A program made the translations under genes and the position numbers. This document shows positions 9,341 to 18,074 of a DNA stretch of 61,996 nt, one piece after another; position 1 is the first letter of the stretch, and each line of letters begins with the position of its first letter. The notes under the pieces were generated by a model. The model did not search any database and had not been told where the DNA came from. It saw only the letters and a program-made list of their open reading frames with translations. Origin of the DNA: Thermoproteota archaeon (GTDB lineage: Archaea; Thermoproteota; Thermoprotei_A; EX4484-217-1; JAPDJV01); the NCBI GenBank assembly GCA_029258925.1, contig JAPDJV010000005.1, positions 1 through 61,996 of the forward strand, read 5' to 3'.

Positions 9341-10148
9341 TGTAGGGGGAATACTCAAATACTCTTCTATACGTGAGAATCTTCCCCACAAACCCTCCTG
9401 CCCTACGAATACTTGAGATAAACTGCGTAATAACGTGGCTAGCACTCTCGCCTATACTATAGTAATGTATTATTCCACCCTCCTCTTTAAGTCCCATTAA
9501 CGCGGATTCTATGAACTCCTTAGAATACAGTGGCAGATTCATTATTACTCTACTAGCAACGCCCTTCAAGTACTTGGGTATAATACTCTTGCTATCACCT
9601 CTAATGCATATAACCTTGCCTTTAATCCTGTTTAGCGAAAGAGCCAGAGCTAGACATTTTATTGCCTCAGGATTAATGTCTATAGCATAAGTTGTTGACG
9701 TGCTTCGGCTTGCAATATGTAATGTGAACCCGCCAATTCCCGCAAACATGTCTATGATCGTTTCTCCTTCTTCAACCATACGGGCTACTCGCACATGTTC
9801 GTATGCTAGTCTAGGATTGACATATACCTCTCCCAGAGAAACAACGAAAGTGACTCCGTACTCCTTGTACAATGTGTATTTCAGGTCCTCTCCCCAGATC
9901 AACACTATCTTAGGCGTTCTATAGATGCCTGAAACATTAGTAGTCTTAGCATATACCGCTTTAATGTTCTTATTTATGGATTTTATAGCTTCACCTATGA
10001 GCTGTCCATAATCTAAAAACTTCTCAGGAAGCTCTATTATAGCTGCCTCACCAACGATGTCAAACGATCTGGGAATCTCATGTAATACGCTTTCTGGAAC
10101 AACTTTTTTTAGGAGCTCCTTAAATCCCATATTCCTTACCACATACAT
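9297..10148 (-). CDS. Trm5-family tRNA methyltransferase
   Basis: 283 residues of the Trm5/Taw22/Taw2 fold, which act at or near G37 of tRNA (m1G37 or wyosine side chain). Seen: the SAM-binding motif DMFAGIGGFTLHIA at about 133-146, the acidic strand AIDINPEA, and the NLPLYSKEF motif that replaces NPPY in this family; the N-terminal segment FDIVGEAAIIELPE is the D2 domain start. Whether it is the Trm5 or the Taw2 type is not decidable by eye. Confidence 0.85.
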   Translation of the reverse strand: MYVVRNMGFKELLKKVVPESVLHEIPRSFDIVGEAAIIELPEKFLDYGQLIGEAIKSINKNIKAVYAKTTNVSGIYRTPKIVLIWGEDLKYTLYKEYGVTFVVSLGEVYVNPRLAYEHVRVARMVEEGETIIDMFAGIGGFTLHIASRSTSTTYAIDINPEAIKCLALALSLNRIKGKVICIRGDSKSIIPKYLKGVASRVIMNLPLYSKEFIESALMGLKEEGGIIHYYSIGESASHVITQFISSIRRAGGFVGKILTYRRVFEYSPYINVYVVDAWAYPVL

Positions 10149-10290
10149 CCGCCTTCCACTATAATGGAAACAACTTTGAGTCAGACAAAATAGTTCTTAA
10201 AGGATCTTTGATTTAAACTATATAGTGAATTAAGTTAAAATATTAGAAATAGTATTATGGAGTAGTCTAGCTGGCTCTCCGGTGGTATAG

Positions 10291-11109
10291 GTGAGAGTAG
10301 GTATCACTTCCAGAATAGACGTTGATACAGCTTTAAATGTAGTAAAAGAGATAGTGAGCTACTTGAATAGTAGAGGCATTGAGGTTGTAGTAGATGAGAG
10401 AATACTTAAAAGCACCAGCAGCACTCTTCCAGCATCTGATCTGTCTAAGAGTGAAATGGATCTTTTAATAGTTGTTGGAGGAGACGGTACACTCCTACAC
10501 ACACTTCAACGCTTAAAAGACGTCCCACCAGTTCTCACAGTACGTGTTGCAAGATACGGTTTCCTAATGGAGGTGGAACCTCATGAATTTAAGTATTATT
10601 TCGAAAAACTACTTCTTGGAGAATACCACGTAGCTAAGAAGATGAGGCTTTATGGCAAACTTGATGATAGAAGCTTACCTCCAGTGCTCAACGAGTACAC
10701 TATTCTCTCAGCAGAGGGGAAAGTAATTAAAATAGATGTTGAGAGAAACGGAGAAGAAGTTTTAACATTTCTAGGAGACGGCATTATAATCGCACCAACT
10801 ACTGGATCAACAGGCTATAGTCTATCAGCTGGAGGACCAATAATAGATGAAGACTTGGACGCCATAGTTATAACTCCAATAAACCCCATGCAACTCTATG
10901 TTAGGCCCATAGTTTTTAGTTCAGAGTCCAGAATAGTTGTTAGAGTCAGGGGAAGACCATATAGTGCATGTCTATTCGTCGACGGCCAATTGAAGATCCC
11001 CGTTAAACCAGAAAGTGTACTGGAAGTATTTAAGGGAGATTTTGTGAGATTCATAAGATTCAAGAGGAACTTTTATGAGAAGATATTGAGGAGGTTAGAG
11101 GTTTTGTGA
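10291..11109 (+). CDS. nadK: NAD kinase
   Basis: Phosphorylates NAD to NADP. The 272 residues hold the GGDGTLLHTLQR motif at 63-74, the NE motif LNEYTILS and the glycine-rich TTGSTGYSLSAGGPI. The start is GTG at 10291. Its TGA overlaps the ATG of nob1 (TGATG at 11107-11111), so translational coupling is likely. Confidence 0.97.
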   Translation: MRVGITSRIDVDTALNVVKEIVSYLNSRGIEVVVDERILKSTSSTLPASDLSKSEMDLLIVVGGDGTLLHTLQRLKDVPPVLTVRVARYGFLMEVEPHEFKYYFEKLLLGEYHVAKKMRLYGKLDDRSLPPVLNEYTILSAEGKVIKIDVERNGEEVLTFLGDGIIIAPTTGSTGYSLSAGGPIIDEDLDAIVITPINPMQLYVRPIVFSSESRIVVRVRGRPYSACLFVDGQLKIPVKPESVLEVFKGDFVRFIRFKRNFYEKILRRLEVL

Positions 11110-11609
11110 TGAAAGTACTAGTATGTGATACGGCAGCCATATTATCGGGACTAGTGCTTAGTTCCTCTCTCAAAAAGCTCTGCCCCTCCAGCGTTATATC
11201 AGAAGTAAAGGACTTAAAGAGTGTCTGGATACTTGAAACAGCTTTAAAATCTGGAAAGCTCGAAGTAAGAGACCCTAAACAAAAATATGTCTCCACAGTC
11301 ATTGGAGCAGCTAAAGCCACTGGCGACATATTAAGCATCTCGAAGACAGATATCGAGGTGCTGGCTTTAGCCCTTGAATTAATGGAGGAGGGATATGAGG
11401 CAATAATATTGACAGACGACTACTCTCTTCAAAACGTTTCAGCTAAACTAGGAGTGAAGACTAAGTCCATCAAGACCATGGGCATTAGGGGATTCTTCGA
11501 ATACGAGGTCGTCTGCCCAGCCTGCGGTTTCAGAGAGGAATACTCGTATAATACTCATTGTCCTAGATGTGGACACAGACTTCTAAAGAGGAGAAAAAAG
11601 TATTCTTAA
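11109..11609 (+). CDS. nob1: Endoribonuclease Nob1
   Basis: PIN-domain nuclease that makes the final cut at the 3' end of 16S rRNA in small-subunit maturation. About 166 residues: PIN domain from VCDTAAILSG (catalytic Asp near residue 7) to ILTDDYSLQNVSAKLG, then a zinc ribbon with CPACG and CPRCG. GTG at 11106 is an alternative start three bases earlier. It overlaps the nadK stop. Confidence 0.93.
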   Translation: MKVLVCDTAAILSGLVLSSSLKKLCPSSVISEVKDLKSVWILETALKSGKLEVRDPKQKYVSTVIGAAKATGDILSISKTDIEVLALALELMEEGYEAIILTDDYSLQNVSAKLGVKTKSIKTMGIRGFFEYEVVCPACGFREEYSYNTHCPRCGHRLLKRRKKYS

Positions 11610-11745
11610 GGATTAAGATCTTAAGTCTTGTAGGCCGTCAAGTGTTCTAACATTCTTCTAGCAACAATGTTTATCGACGCTGTTTACTTTGCATAGTCAT
11701 TGCAAGTTTATATAGAATAGTTTCTCAACAACTCGCTCCTAGGAT

Positions 11746-12912
11746 CTATGGTTTTTCTAAAACCGCTATAAAGTAGCCCGGTAAATTGTGAACATGTGGT
11801 AGAAAAATTTCCGCGTACGATCTTAAACTCAGTATTTTGGGCGGAAAACCTATGTGCAATTTGAGTGTTCTAGTTAATCTAAAACCCGTCTCTCTAACCG
11901 CGTAGTCAACAATCTCAACAGTTTCCTCCAAAGTCACTGTACATGTAGAATATACTAGTATCCCACCAGGTTTCAATATTTTAAAAGCTGACTTAACGAA
12001 CTGTTTTTGATACCTAGACAAGTTTAGTACATCAGAATGTCTTTTTCTATCGTATATTTTCGGCCTTATCCCTATGCCACTACATGGGGGATCTAGTATT
12101 ACTCTATCAGCCCTAATAGTAGGATAATCTATATGCAAATATCTAGAGTCTGCTCGAATAGGCTTAACGCTTTTGGCTCCGAGTCTAATAAGCTCCCTCT
12201 CTAACTGTTTTAACCTCTTTTCAGAGTGATCGAATGCATATATTTTCGCAATATTCCTCGTTAACTGGGCAATGTAAGTTGATTTTCCTCCAGGTGCAGC
12301 ACACATGTCAACTATTACCTCTCCCGGTTTGGGATCCAACTCCAATACTGCAAGAATTGATGGAATACTTTGCTGGTAAAATAGGCCTTCACAATATTCA
12401 TTGAGCTCCCTAAGCTTAGGTGAACTATATTTTGAGGCTAATACCTTAACGGCAATCCCACTTTTCTTCAATCCGCTTGTTGAATTAAACATCGATATAC
12501 CTATTGCTACTGGAAGATTATTTGGCGCCCTTACAACAACTCTATCCCCTATTCTAATACCCTTATCGAAGCTTAGAAGCCCGGGCCAGTAAAGATTAGC
12601 TCCCTGTAATACACTCTCAGCTGCATACTTATCAGCCCAAACGCTTTTCTCCGGAAGGATGGTCTTGGAAATATCAAAAGGTCTTTTAACCACAGGTATC
12701 AAAAGTACGTCGTCCAGCACGCCATGATAACTAACATCTAATCCTTTATTACTTAATCTCTCGAATAATCTATCAACATCTATCTTTAAAGTATTAACTC
12801 TTATTGAAATAAAGGAGCCAGGCTCGGAAACAGCGTTGATAAATAATTCTATATCTCCAACAACACTTCTAAGAGATTCAAGCAACCTATTGTCATAATC
12901 AAAATATTCCAT
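11746..12912 (-). CDS. RNA m5C methyltransferase with PUA domain (NSUN/RsmB family)
   Basis: 388 residues. The NOL1/NOP2/Sun core has the SAM site DMCAAPGGKSTYIAQL, the catalytic DPPCSGIG and the second cysteine in VYSTCTVT. Between the N-terminal part and the core is a PUA-like segment (about residues 88-150, with RIGDRVVVRAPNN) as in archaeal NSUN6-type enzymes that modify tRNA C72 or other tRNA and rRNA cytosines. The target is inferred only at that level. Confidence 0.9.
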   Translation of the reverse strand: MEYFDYDNRLLESLRSVVGDIELFINAVSEPGSFISIRVNTLKIDVDRLFERLSNKGLDVSYHGVLDDVLLIPVVKRPFDISKTILPEKSVWADKYAAESVLQGANLYWPGLLSFDKGIRIGDRVVVRAPNNLPVAIGISMFNSTSGLKKSGIAVKVLASKYSSPKLRELNEYCEGLFYQQSIPSILAVLELDPKPGEVIVDMCAAPGGKSTYIAQLTRNIAKIYAFDHSEKRLKQLERELIRLGAKSVKPIRADSRYLHIDYPTIRADRVILDPPCSGIGIRPKIYDRKRHSDVLNLSRYQKQFVKSAFKILKPGGILVYSTCTVTLEETVEIVDYAVRETGFRLTRTLKLHIGFPPKILSLRSYAEIFLPHVHNLPGYFIAVLEKP

Positions 12913-12972
12913 ACCTTCTAAACACTCTCAAACATAAATTTTACTTGAAGCATGAATAGTTTAATTTTAAGC

Positions 12973-13026
12973 TCGGTTAGGCCGGGATACCTCACCACTT
13001 CAGGAGGTAACCAAAGCCTTCATCGC
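12973..13026 (-). ncRNA. Possible C/D box guide RNA just downstream of tRNA-Arg
   Basis: On the minus strand, 18 bases after the tRNA-Arg CCA, the sequence shows a C-like box GCGATGA (13020-13026), a 16-base spacer, a perfect D'-like CTGA (13000-13003), a degenerate C' box TGGTGAG, a 14-base spacer and a D-like CCGA (12973-12976). Spacing suits an archaeal C/D sRNA and the position would allow a tRNA-sRNA dicistron. Three of the four boxes deviate from consensus and I found no convincing rRNA target. Confidence 0.3.
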
Positions 13027-13044
13027 TAAATGAATTGAAGTGTG

Positions 13045-13122
13045 TGGCGGGCCCGCGGGGATTCGAACCCCGGACCGCCGGCTTAGGAGGCCGGTGCCCT
13101 ATCCAGGCTGGGCTACGGGCCC
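13045..13122 (-). tRNA. tRNA-Arg(CCU), CCA encoded
   Basis: Complete intronless cloverleaf read from 13122 to 13045: acceptor GGGCCCG pairs with CGGGCCC, anticodon stem CCGGC/GCCGG encloses the loop CTCCTAA with anticodon CCT, and the T arm is GGTTCGAATCC. The terminal CCA is encoded. It is divergent from the 5' half of the split tRNA-Leu that begins at 13214. Confidence 0.96.
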
Positions 13123-13176
13123 ATCTATAAATAGTACTGGGTGTTAAAAATATTAACGTTACGCACTCGAACAAAA

Positions 13177-13186
13177 ATAATAAAAG
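13177..13186 (+). promoter_or_regulatory. TATA box for the tRNA-Leu 5' half
   Basis: ATAATAAAAG lies 28-37 bases before the first base of the tRNA-Leu 5' half, the usual distance for crenarchaeal TATA boxes. Confidence 0.5.
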
Positions 13187-13213
13187 GATATCAGAGTTAA
13201 TATTAAAGTGCAT

Positions 13214-13271
13214 GCGGGGGTGCCCGAGCCAGGACAAAGGGGGCGGACTCAAGACCTAACGGGCTACGGGC
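13214..13271 (+). tRNA. Split tRNA-Leu(CAA), 5' half with pairing leader
   Basis: The 5' half is 13214-13253: acceptor GCGGGGG, D arm and anticodon stem/loop up to CTCAAG, nearly identical in its first part to the tRNA-Leu(CAG) at 44201. It then leaves the tRNA and runs into a GC-rich segment (13255-13271) that can form 17 pairs, two of them G-T, with 13752-13768 in front of the 3' half. Joining after 13253 to A13775 restores stem GCGGA/TCCGC with loop CTCAAGA. The BHB reads CTCA-AGA-CCT opposite GGG-TGTG-GGA, with one T-T mismatch in the 4-pair central helix. Confidence 0.85.
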
Positions 13272-13716
13272 ATCTCTTCCAACAATACCTTAAATACACT
13301 ATATCATAATCCTCCTTAGTCGATTAAATAATTATCATGACTATACTTTCTCGACTCGAAGAAGTATATAATGATTGTTTGTAGAATAGTGCACTGCTTC
13401 ACAACTCTCTATATTCTTACCTCGTGACATTTGCATAGTATACTAGATATTTTGAGAGGCCGTAAGCCCATTATAATCTGTACTCATTTTAAGATATACT
13501 GGCATATCCATTACTATGGTAATACATATCATTAAAAGCCTTTAATGAACATACAACTTTACCGCTTACACGGAAGGCCATAATTTGTAGTCACTACATA
13601 TTATATTAGAACATGCTCTCATTCCACTATTCAGCTTTATATCAGCTCATAGTATACACGTTCCCTGTTCCGCCATGGTTTAGGATGCTGAGATAGCCGG
13701 ATATGGTAGGAGAAAA
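13272..13716. other. Spacer between the two tRNA-Leu halves, no gene seen
   Basis: About 445 AT-rich bases with stops in all frames and no recognisable RNA. Its length, and the promoter at its right end, argue that the two halves are separate transcripts and that this is not an intron. Confidence 0.6.
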
Positions 13717-13725
13717 TTATAAAGA
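13717..13725 (+). promoter_or_regulatory. TATA box for the tRNA-Leu 3' half
   Basis: TTATAAAGA lies 33 bases before 13750, where transcription would begin immediately ahead of the pairing leader AGTCCGTAGCCCGTT. This placement gives the 3' half an independent promoter. Confidence 0.6.
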
Positions 13726-13751
13726 TACCCGGTTCCTTTAATAGTTAAGGA

Positions 13752-13819
13752 GTCCGTAGCCCGTTGGGTGTGGGATCCGCTGGCGTAGGCCTTCGTGGGT
13801 TCAAATCCCACCCCCCGCA
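13752..13819 (+). tRNA. Split tRNA-Leu(CAA), 3' half with pairing leader
   Basis: The leader 13752-13768 is complementary to 13255-13271. The 3' half proper is 13775-13819: A38, anticodon stem TCCGC, the long class II variable arm, T arm GTGGG TTCAAAT CCCAC, acceptor CCCCCGC and discriminator A. No CCA is encoded (TCA follows), unlike the other tRNAs here. The joined molecule is 85 nt with anticodon CAA. Confidence 0.85.
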
Positions 13820-13896
13820 TCATTTTCAGAGGCTAAAATAAGTAATTTCTAAGCCCTCTTTAGCAGACAATCACTGAGAACTAACTAAAATTAGTT

Positions 13897-14883
13897 CTAT
13901 AGTCTCTTATTGTAAACATTCTTTGCAATAATAATCTTTGAGTCCAATGTATCTCCTAGTTGTGAAAGAGGATAGCTAGCAAAGTAAGATGCATCTACTA
14001 TTTTTATCACTGAGAAATATTTCTCCAGTAATTTAACATATTCTTCGAACGTCAAGTCCCCTTCGAAGCTATAAATATGTCTTCTCTTCTTCACACCCTT
14101 CCAAGCTACTAAACTCCATTCGACATCCAGTAAAGGGTCTTTTGATCCCTCTCCCTTACGGTAAAAGACATGTTTATTAATAAAAACACCACCATCCTTT
14201 AAACTAGAATATGTTTTTGGAATAAGGTTAGGATTCTTTCCACCGGGGTTATAGGCGAAGAATACAATGTCGTATCCCTTACCTATGTCATCTTTGAAAA
14301 AATTTCCAGGGATAACCTTAACCCTTTCTGCATTAAATTTTTTGATATAGTATTTAGTATGCCTGAGAACTTCTGGAAAATCAAATACATATGCCTCTAG
14401 TTTCGGATTTAGCTTAGTAAACGCAATAGCGTAAAGACCATGCCCTCCTCCTAAATCGAGAAGTCTCCTAGCTTTTTTAAACTCAGGTAATTGGGCAACT
14501 ATTCTGACAGTTCTTTGCAGTTCTCCGCAAAGTGCTCGTGATGCAAGTGATTTGATATGATCCTCAAAGAATCTTTCTTCACTTACCATGATGGGGCCGC
14601 TTTTAAGTATCTCATCTAGTTTCTCCCATAACTTAAAGTAACTTCTTAGATCATTTAATACGTATTGCTGGTGAAGGGGTGTATCGGCTCTTAAATATAT
14701 ATCACTTACTTCAGTATTTTTGTAAAATCCATTTTGCTCCATTAAAAGCCCGAGATCAACTAAAACATCACAAATACTACGCATAAGATTCGGGTCTACA
14801 TTTAAGTTCTTACAAAGCTCGTCTACTGTCTTTTGCACATGTAGGCTGTCAAAAATCCCCATTTTCATCGCTGTATAGAGCAC
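13897..14883 (-). CDS. Class I O-methyltransferase with N-terminal winged helix
   Basis: 328 residues of the acetylserotonin/hydroxyneurosporene O-methyltransferase family. The N-terminal dimerisation/winged-helix part (about 1-80, VDELCKNLNVDPNLMRSICD) is followed by a Rossmann SAM domain with LLDLGGGHGLYAIAF near 141-155 and AYVFDFPEVL. The HV residues in INKHVFYR take the place of the late strand. The substrate is unknown; in archaea such enzymes may act on quinones or other small molecules. The N terminus is short compared with the family, so it may be slightly truncated or start upstream. Confidence 0.8.
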   Translation of the reverse strand: MLYTAMKMGIFDSLHVQKTVDELCKNLNVDPNLMRSICDVLVDLGLLMEQNGFYKNTEVSDIYLRADTPLHQQYVLNDLRSYFKLWEKLDEILKSGPIMVSEERFFEDHIKSLASRALCGELQRTVRIVAQLPEFKKARRLLDLGGGHGLYAIAFTKLNPKLEAYVFDFPEVLRHTKYYIKKFNAERVKVIPGNFFKDDIGKGYDIVFFAYNPGGKNPNLIPKTYSSLKDGGVFINKHVFYRKGEGSKDPLLDVEWSLVAWKGVKKRRHIYSFEGDLTFEEYVKLLEKYFSVIKIVDASYFASYPLSQLGDTLDSKIIIAKNVYNKRL

Positions 14884-15508
14884 ACAAAAATTTTAAATCC
14901 TCTTGAAGAGGCGTTTAAGATGCTATATAAAGGTTTAGCACTTATCGATGGTTTACTTAGAAGGAGATCTTCAAAATTCCTTCTTTCCATTTCATAATCC
15001 ATCATGGAAAAGCACCCTATATTCCTTTATGATCTCTAAGACCTTATGGACTGTCATGACTGCACTAGCACTCCTGTTCAAGTTTTAATTCCAACTTAAC
15101 AGACATTTTGAGTTTCCTGTACATAACGATAACGTTGCCCTCAATTTAATTTTTAGACTACTCTAGTTATGTCATTGTTAAATATAATCAAGTAGAACAT
15201 GAAGTATAATTTTACTAAGGCTTCAGTATACGAAGAGAACTGACCTCCTCTCACTTTCCTCATATATTACTAGATGTTCGTCTCTAAATCTCTAATTAAC
15301 ATTATTCTCTACAGTAAAAAATTCGAAATTACAAGAAACTAGGGGGAGTGAAGAAAAAACAGTAAATCAGCGTTGAAGTCGAGTTCATTCATTATGTTAT
15401 TAAGAGATTATTGCTTCTAATATTCGGGGCTCCATTATTAATTGGATTTCTCCTTACATAAGATTTAAATAAATCCTCCTCGAAGAACCTCACTGACTTC
15501 AGCTAGAA
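14884..15508. other. AT-rich intergenic stretch, no gene seen
   Basis: About 620 bases with frequent stops in every frame. I see only a short hairpin TTTCCAT...ATGGAAA near 14985-15012 and the TATA box of tRNA-Asp (GATTTAAATAAATC at 15462-15475). It may be the remains of lost genes. Confidence 0.5.
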
Positions 15509-15601
15509 GCCGCGGTAGTATAGCACGGCCTAGTATGCGGGCCTGTCGAGGCCTTCCACAGAGAGCCCGTGACCCGGGTTCAAATCCCGGCCGCGGCGCC
15601 A
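15509..15601 (+). tRNA. tRNA-Asp(GUC) with 15-nt intron, CCA encoded
   Basis: Acceptor GCCGCGG/CCGCGGC with G73 and encoded CCA. The anticodon loop is CTGTCG|A with anticodon GTC, interrupted at 37/38 by a 15-nt intron (15549-15563). The splice site is a canonical BHB: CTGT pairs with ACAG, with bulges CGA and AGA. Removal restores stem CGGGC/GCCCG. An upstream TTTAAATA box lies about 40 bases before the gene. Confidence 0.95.
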
Positions 15602-15658
15602 CACTCTACCTTCCGCTGTAACAAAACTTTTTAGATCGTTTATCCATCATGGTTATCG

Positions 15659-16066
15659 GTGAGGACGTTGAGTAAGACATATGCGGAGCTCGGTGAGTTG
15701 AAGACTGGCAGTTTCATTATAATAGACAACGAGCCTTGTAGAATAGTTGAGATGAGTAGAGCTAAAACAGGGAAGCATGGAAGCGCTAAAGCCCACATAG
15801 TTGCAATAGGATTATTCACGGGAGCAAAGAAAACTCTAGTTGCACCCGTTAGTCAGAGAGTTGAAGTACCAATAATAGATAAACGTTTAGGCCAGGTAAT
15901 TGCTGATTTAGGAGACAGATTCCAGATAATGGACTTAGAAACCTATGAAACCTTCGAAGTGGAAAAGCCAGAGGAGGAAGAACTATTATCGAGAATAAAA
16001 ATTGGCTCAGAAGTAGAATATTGGATTATACTTGACAAGATCAAGCTTGTCAGAGTCAGGGGATAA
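15659..16066 (+). CDS. eif5a: Translation factor aIF-5A
   Basis: Hypusine-bearing elongation factor that relieves stalling on difficult peptides. The 135-residue protein shows the modification loop [14 protein letters not shown] (the first Lys after TG is the hypusine site) and the C-terminal OB fold. The start is GTG at 15659, with TTG at 15668 as an alternative. It stands alone between tRNA-Asp and srp54. Confidence 0.97.
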   Translation: MRTLSKTYAELGELKTGSFIIIDNEPCRIVEMSRAKTGKHGSAKAHIVAIGLFTGAKKTLVAPVSQRVEVPIIDKRLGQVIADLGDRFQIMDLETYETFEVEKPEEEELLSRIKIGSEVEYWIILDKIKLVRVRG

Positions 16067-16137
16067 AGAGAATATCATGTTGTCGACTATTGCCCCAAAT
16101 TTAATAGGGAGATTGTAGAATATTGTGTAATGTAAAA

Positions 16138-16201
16138 AGCCCTGATGATCGAAGATGAAAGCTGAATCCGGATGAGTGAACCCTATGAGTGGAGAAGGGC
16201 T
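16138..16201 (+). ncRNA. Candidate C/D box-like small RNA in the srp54 leader region
   Basis: A terminal stem AGCCC/GGGCT (16138-16142 with 16197-16201) encloses a perfect C-box core TGATGA (16143-16148), a 13-base spacer, a D'-like CTGA (16162-16165) and a C'-like GGATGA (16170-16175). A clear D box before the closing stem is missing (GAGA instead of CTGA). A TATA-like AAATTTAATAG near 16098 is about 30-40 bases upstream. It may be a guide sRNA or a structured leader of srp54. Confidence 0.4.
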
Positions 16202-16216
16202 CTAGCGGTGTAATAA

Positions 16217-17542
16217 ATGCAGATCCTTGAAGGACTTAGGAATGCTGTAAGAAAGCTTGTGAGGTCAACGGCCTCATATGAGAGAAGTGTAAACGAGCTT
16301 ATAAGAGACGTGCAGAGAACTCTAATAAAAGCAGATGTGAATGTTAAACTAGTACTTCAATTGTCTGAGAGAATTAAGCAGAGAGCCTTAAAATCGACGC
16401 CTCCCCCAGGAGTAACCAGGAAGGAATGGCTTCTAAAAATACTCTATGATGAACTAGTTAATCTATTTGGAGGGGAAGAGGAAGTAGAGGTAGAGCCTAA
16501 GAGGACCCCGTACATCATAATGCTTGTTGGAATCCAAGGCTCAGGCAAAACGACTAGTGCCGCTAAGATAGCATACTACTATTCTAAGAGAGGGTACAAG
16601 ACTGCTCTTGTATGTGCTGATACGTATAGGCCTGCAGCCTACGAGCAGTTAAGACAGCTTGGAGAGAAAATAGGTGTACCAGTATACGGTAGATCCGATA
16701 ACGGGGATCCCATAAGAATAGCTGTTGAAGGCGTGAAACACTTCAAGCAGAAGGGACTAGACATAATAATAATCGACACGGCTGGCAGACACAAAGAGGA
16801 GAGAGAACTAATAGAAGAAATGAAAAATATAGCAGGCTCTGTTAATCCCAATGAAATAATGCTTGTTATAGATGCTGGAATAGGCCAGCAGGCACTGGCT
16901 CAAGCCTCAGCATTCCATAATGCAACCCCGATAGGGTCAATAATGATAACAAAGCTCGATGGGACGGCAAGAGGTGGAGGAGCCCTAACAGCAGTAGCAG
17001 TAACAGGTGCAAAAATAAAATTCGTAGGCGTCGGAGAAGATGTAACTGAAATAGAGAAGTTCTCTCCAAAAAGATTTGTAGCAAGAATACTTGGAATGGG
17101 AGACATAGATTCGCTTATAGAGAAAATAAGAGAAGCTGAACTGGAAAAAGAATTATCTATGCGTCAAATGGAAATGATTGCCTCAGGTAGACTGACTTTA
17201 AGAGACCTTTATCATCAGATAATTGCACTAAGAAAACTAGGTCCACTATCGAAGATATTGAGTATGATACCGGGGATCGGCATAAACCTTCCATCAGAGG
17301 ATAAGATTAGGTTGACGGAGGAAAAGATGAGGAAGTGGATAGCAATAATGGACTCTATGACATATGAGGAATTGGATAAACCTGAGAGAATCGATAAATC
17401 AAGAATCAGGAGAATAGCACTGGGTTCAGGAACTTCTCCGGAAGAAGTTAAGGAACTCCTTAACTACTACAAGGCAATGAAACGATTTCTAAAACAGGTG
17501 AGAAGAAGAAAAGATGTGCTAAGGAGGCTTGGAGTGAGATAG
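16217..17542 (+). CDS. srp54: Signal recognition particle protein SRP54
   Basis: GTPase that binds signal peptides and SRP RNA and directs ribosomes to the membrane. 441 residues: helical N domain (1-85), G domain with P-loop GIQGSGKTT at 105-113, DTAGRH near 191 and the TKLDGTARGGG motif, then the methionine-bearing M domain ending in basic RRRKDVLRR. It is followed after 7 bases by trmY, so srp54-trmY-pus10 form one unit. Confidence 0.98.
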   Translation: MQILEGLRNAVRKLVRSTASYERSVNELIRDVQRTLIKADVNVKLVLQLSERIKQRALKSTPPPGVTRKEWLLKILYDELVNLFGGEEEVEVEPKRTPYIIMLVGIQGSGKTTSAAKIAYYYSKRGYKTALVCADTYRPAAYEQLRQLGEKIGVPVYGRSDNGDPIRIAVEGVKHFKQKGLDIIIIDTAGRHKEERELIEEMKNIAGSVNPNEIMLVIDAGIGQQALAQASAFHNATPIGSIMITKLDGTARGGGALTAVAVTGAKIKFVGVGEDVTEIEKFSPKRFVARILGMGDIDSLIEKIREAELEKELSMRQMEMIASGRLTLRDLYHQIIALRKLGPLSKILSMIPGIGINLPSEDKIRLTEEKMRKWIAIMDSMTYEELDKPERIDKSRIRRIALGSGTSPEEVKELLNYYKAMKRFLKQVRRRKDVLRRLGVR

Positions 17543-17549
17543 GAGGAAA

Positions 17550-18074
17550 ATGAGGACTTTTGTGGCTGCACTTAAATCTCTAAGAGACCTAGAAGAAGAA
17601 GTCGTGTTGATCGTGGAATACATAAACTCTTCATTACTTCTCTCACATGGAATCAGAAGAGATACTGCACTGATAATCATCTTCATCAATAAAAATCTAT
17701 TCCTTAAAGTCTCGGGTGGAACACTGAGACAATATAGGCCGGATTACAATAGTGCAAGAGGAGTAGTACTTAAAGCACTAAGAAGGGGGAGAGCACCAGG
17801 CATCGTAGTTAAACCATTAAATGAGCTAAGGAGGGTTCTCTGGGGGAAAGCTTGGTTAATATCCTATGCTAGGGGGATGATGCTCGGGGATGAGATAGTG
17901 TCATGCTTAGAGAAGAAGACTATTGTAATGCCTAGCGCTATCCAATTAGTGAAGAACCTGTTCAAAGAAGTAAAATATATTCGAATAGAGCCCCCCATAT
18001 ATACGGAGCCTCAAGCAATAGTCATAATAAATAATATCCTTGATCGGTGCAAAAAATGTTCCATAAAGAATTAA
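17550..18074 (+). CDS. trmY: tRNA pseudouridine-54 N1-methyltransferase (TrmY)
   Basis: SPOUT-class enzyme methylating pseudouridine 54 to m1-pseudouridine in archaeal tRNAs. The 174 residues contain the family motif LLSHGIRRDT near 31-40 and the knot region with SARGVVLKALRRGRAPGI. The family is usually about 200 residues, so this copy is a little short. It overlaps the start of pus10 by up to 28 bases; Pus10 makes the very pseudouridine that TrmY methylates, which supports both assignments. Confidence 0.85.
   Translation: MRTFVAALKSLRDLEEEVVLIVEYINSSLLLSHGIRRDTALIIIFINKNLFLKVSGGTLRQYRPDYNSARGVVLKALRRGRAPGIVVKPLNELRRVLWGKAWLISYARGMMLGDEIVSCLEKKTIVMPSAIQLVKNLFKEVKYIRIEPPIYTEPQAIVIINNILDRCKKCSIKN

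Noticed and set aside
12992..13252. 86-codon minus-strand frame over tRNA-Arg and the tRNA-Leu half
   Set aside because: It covers two RNA genes and the translation has no protein character.
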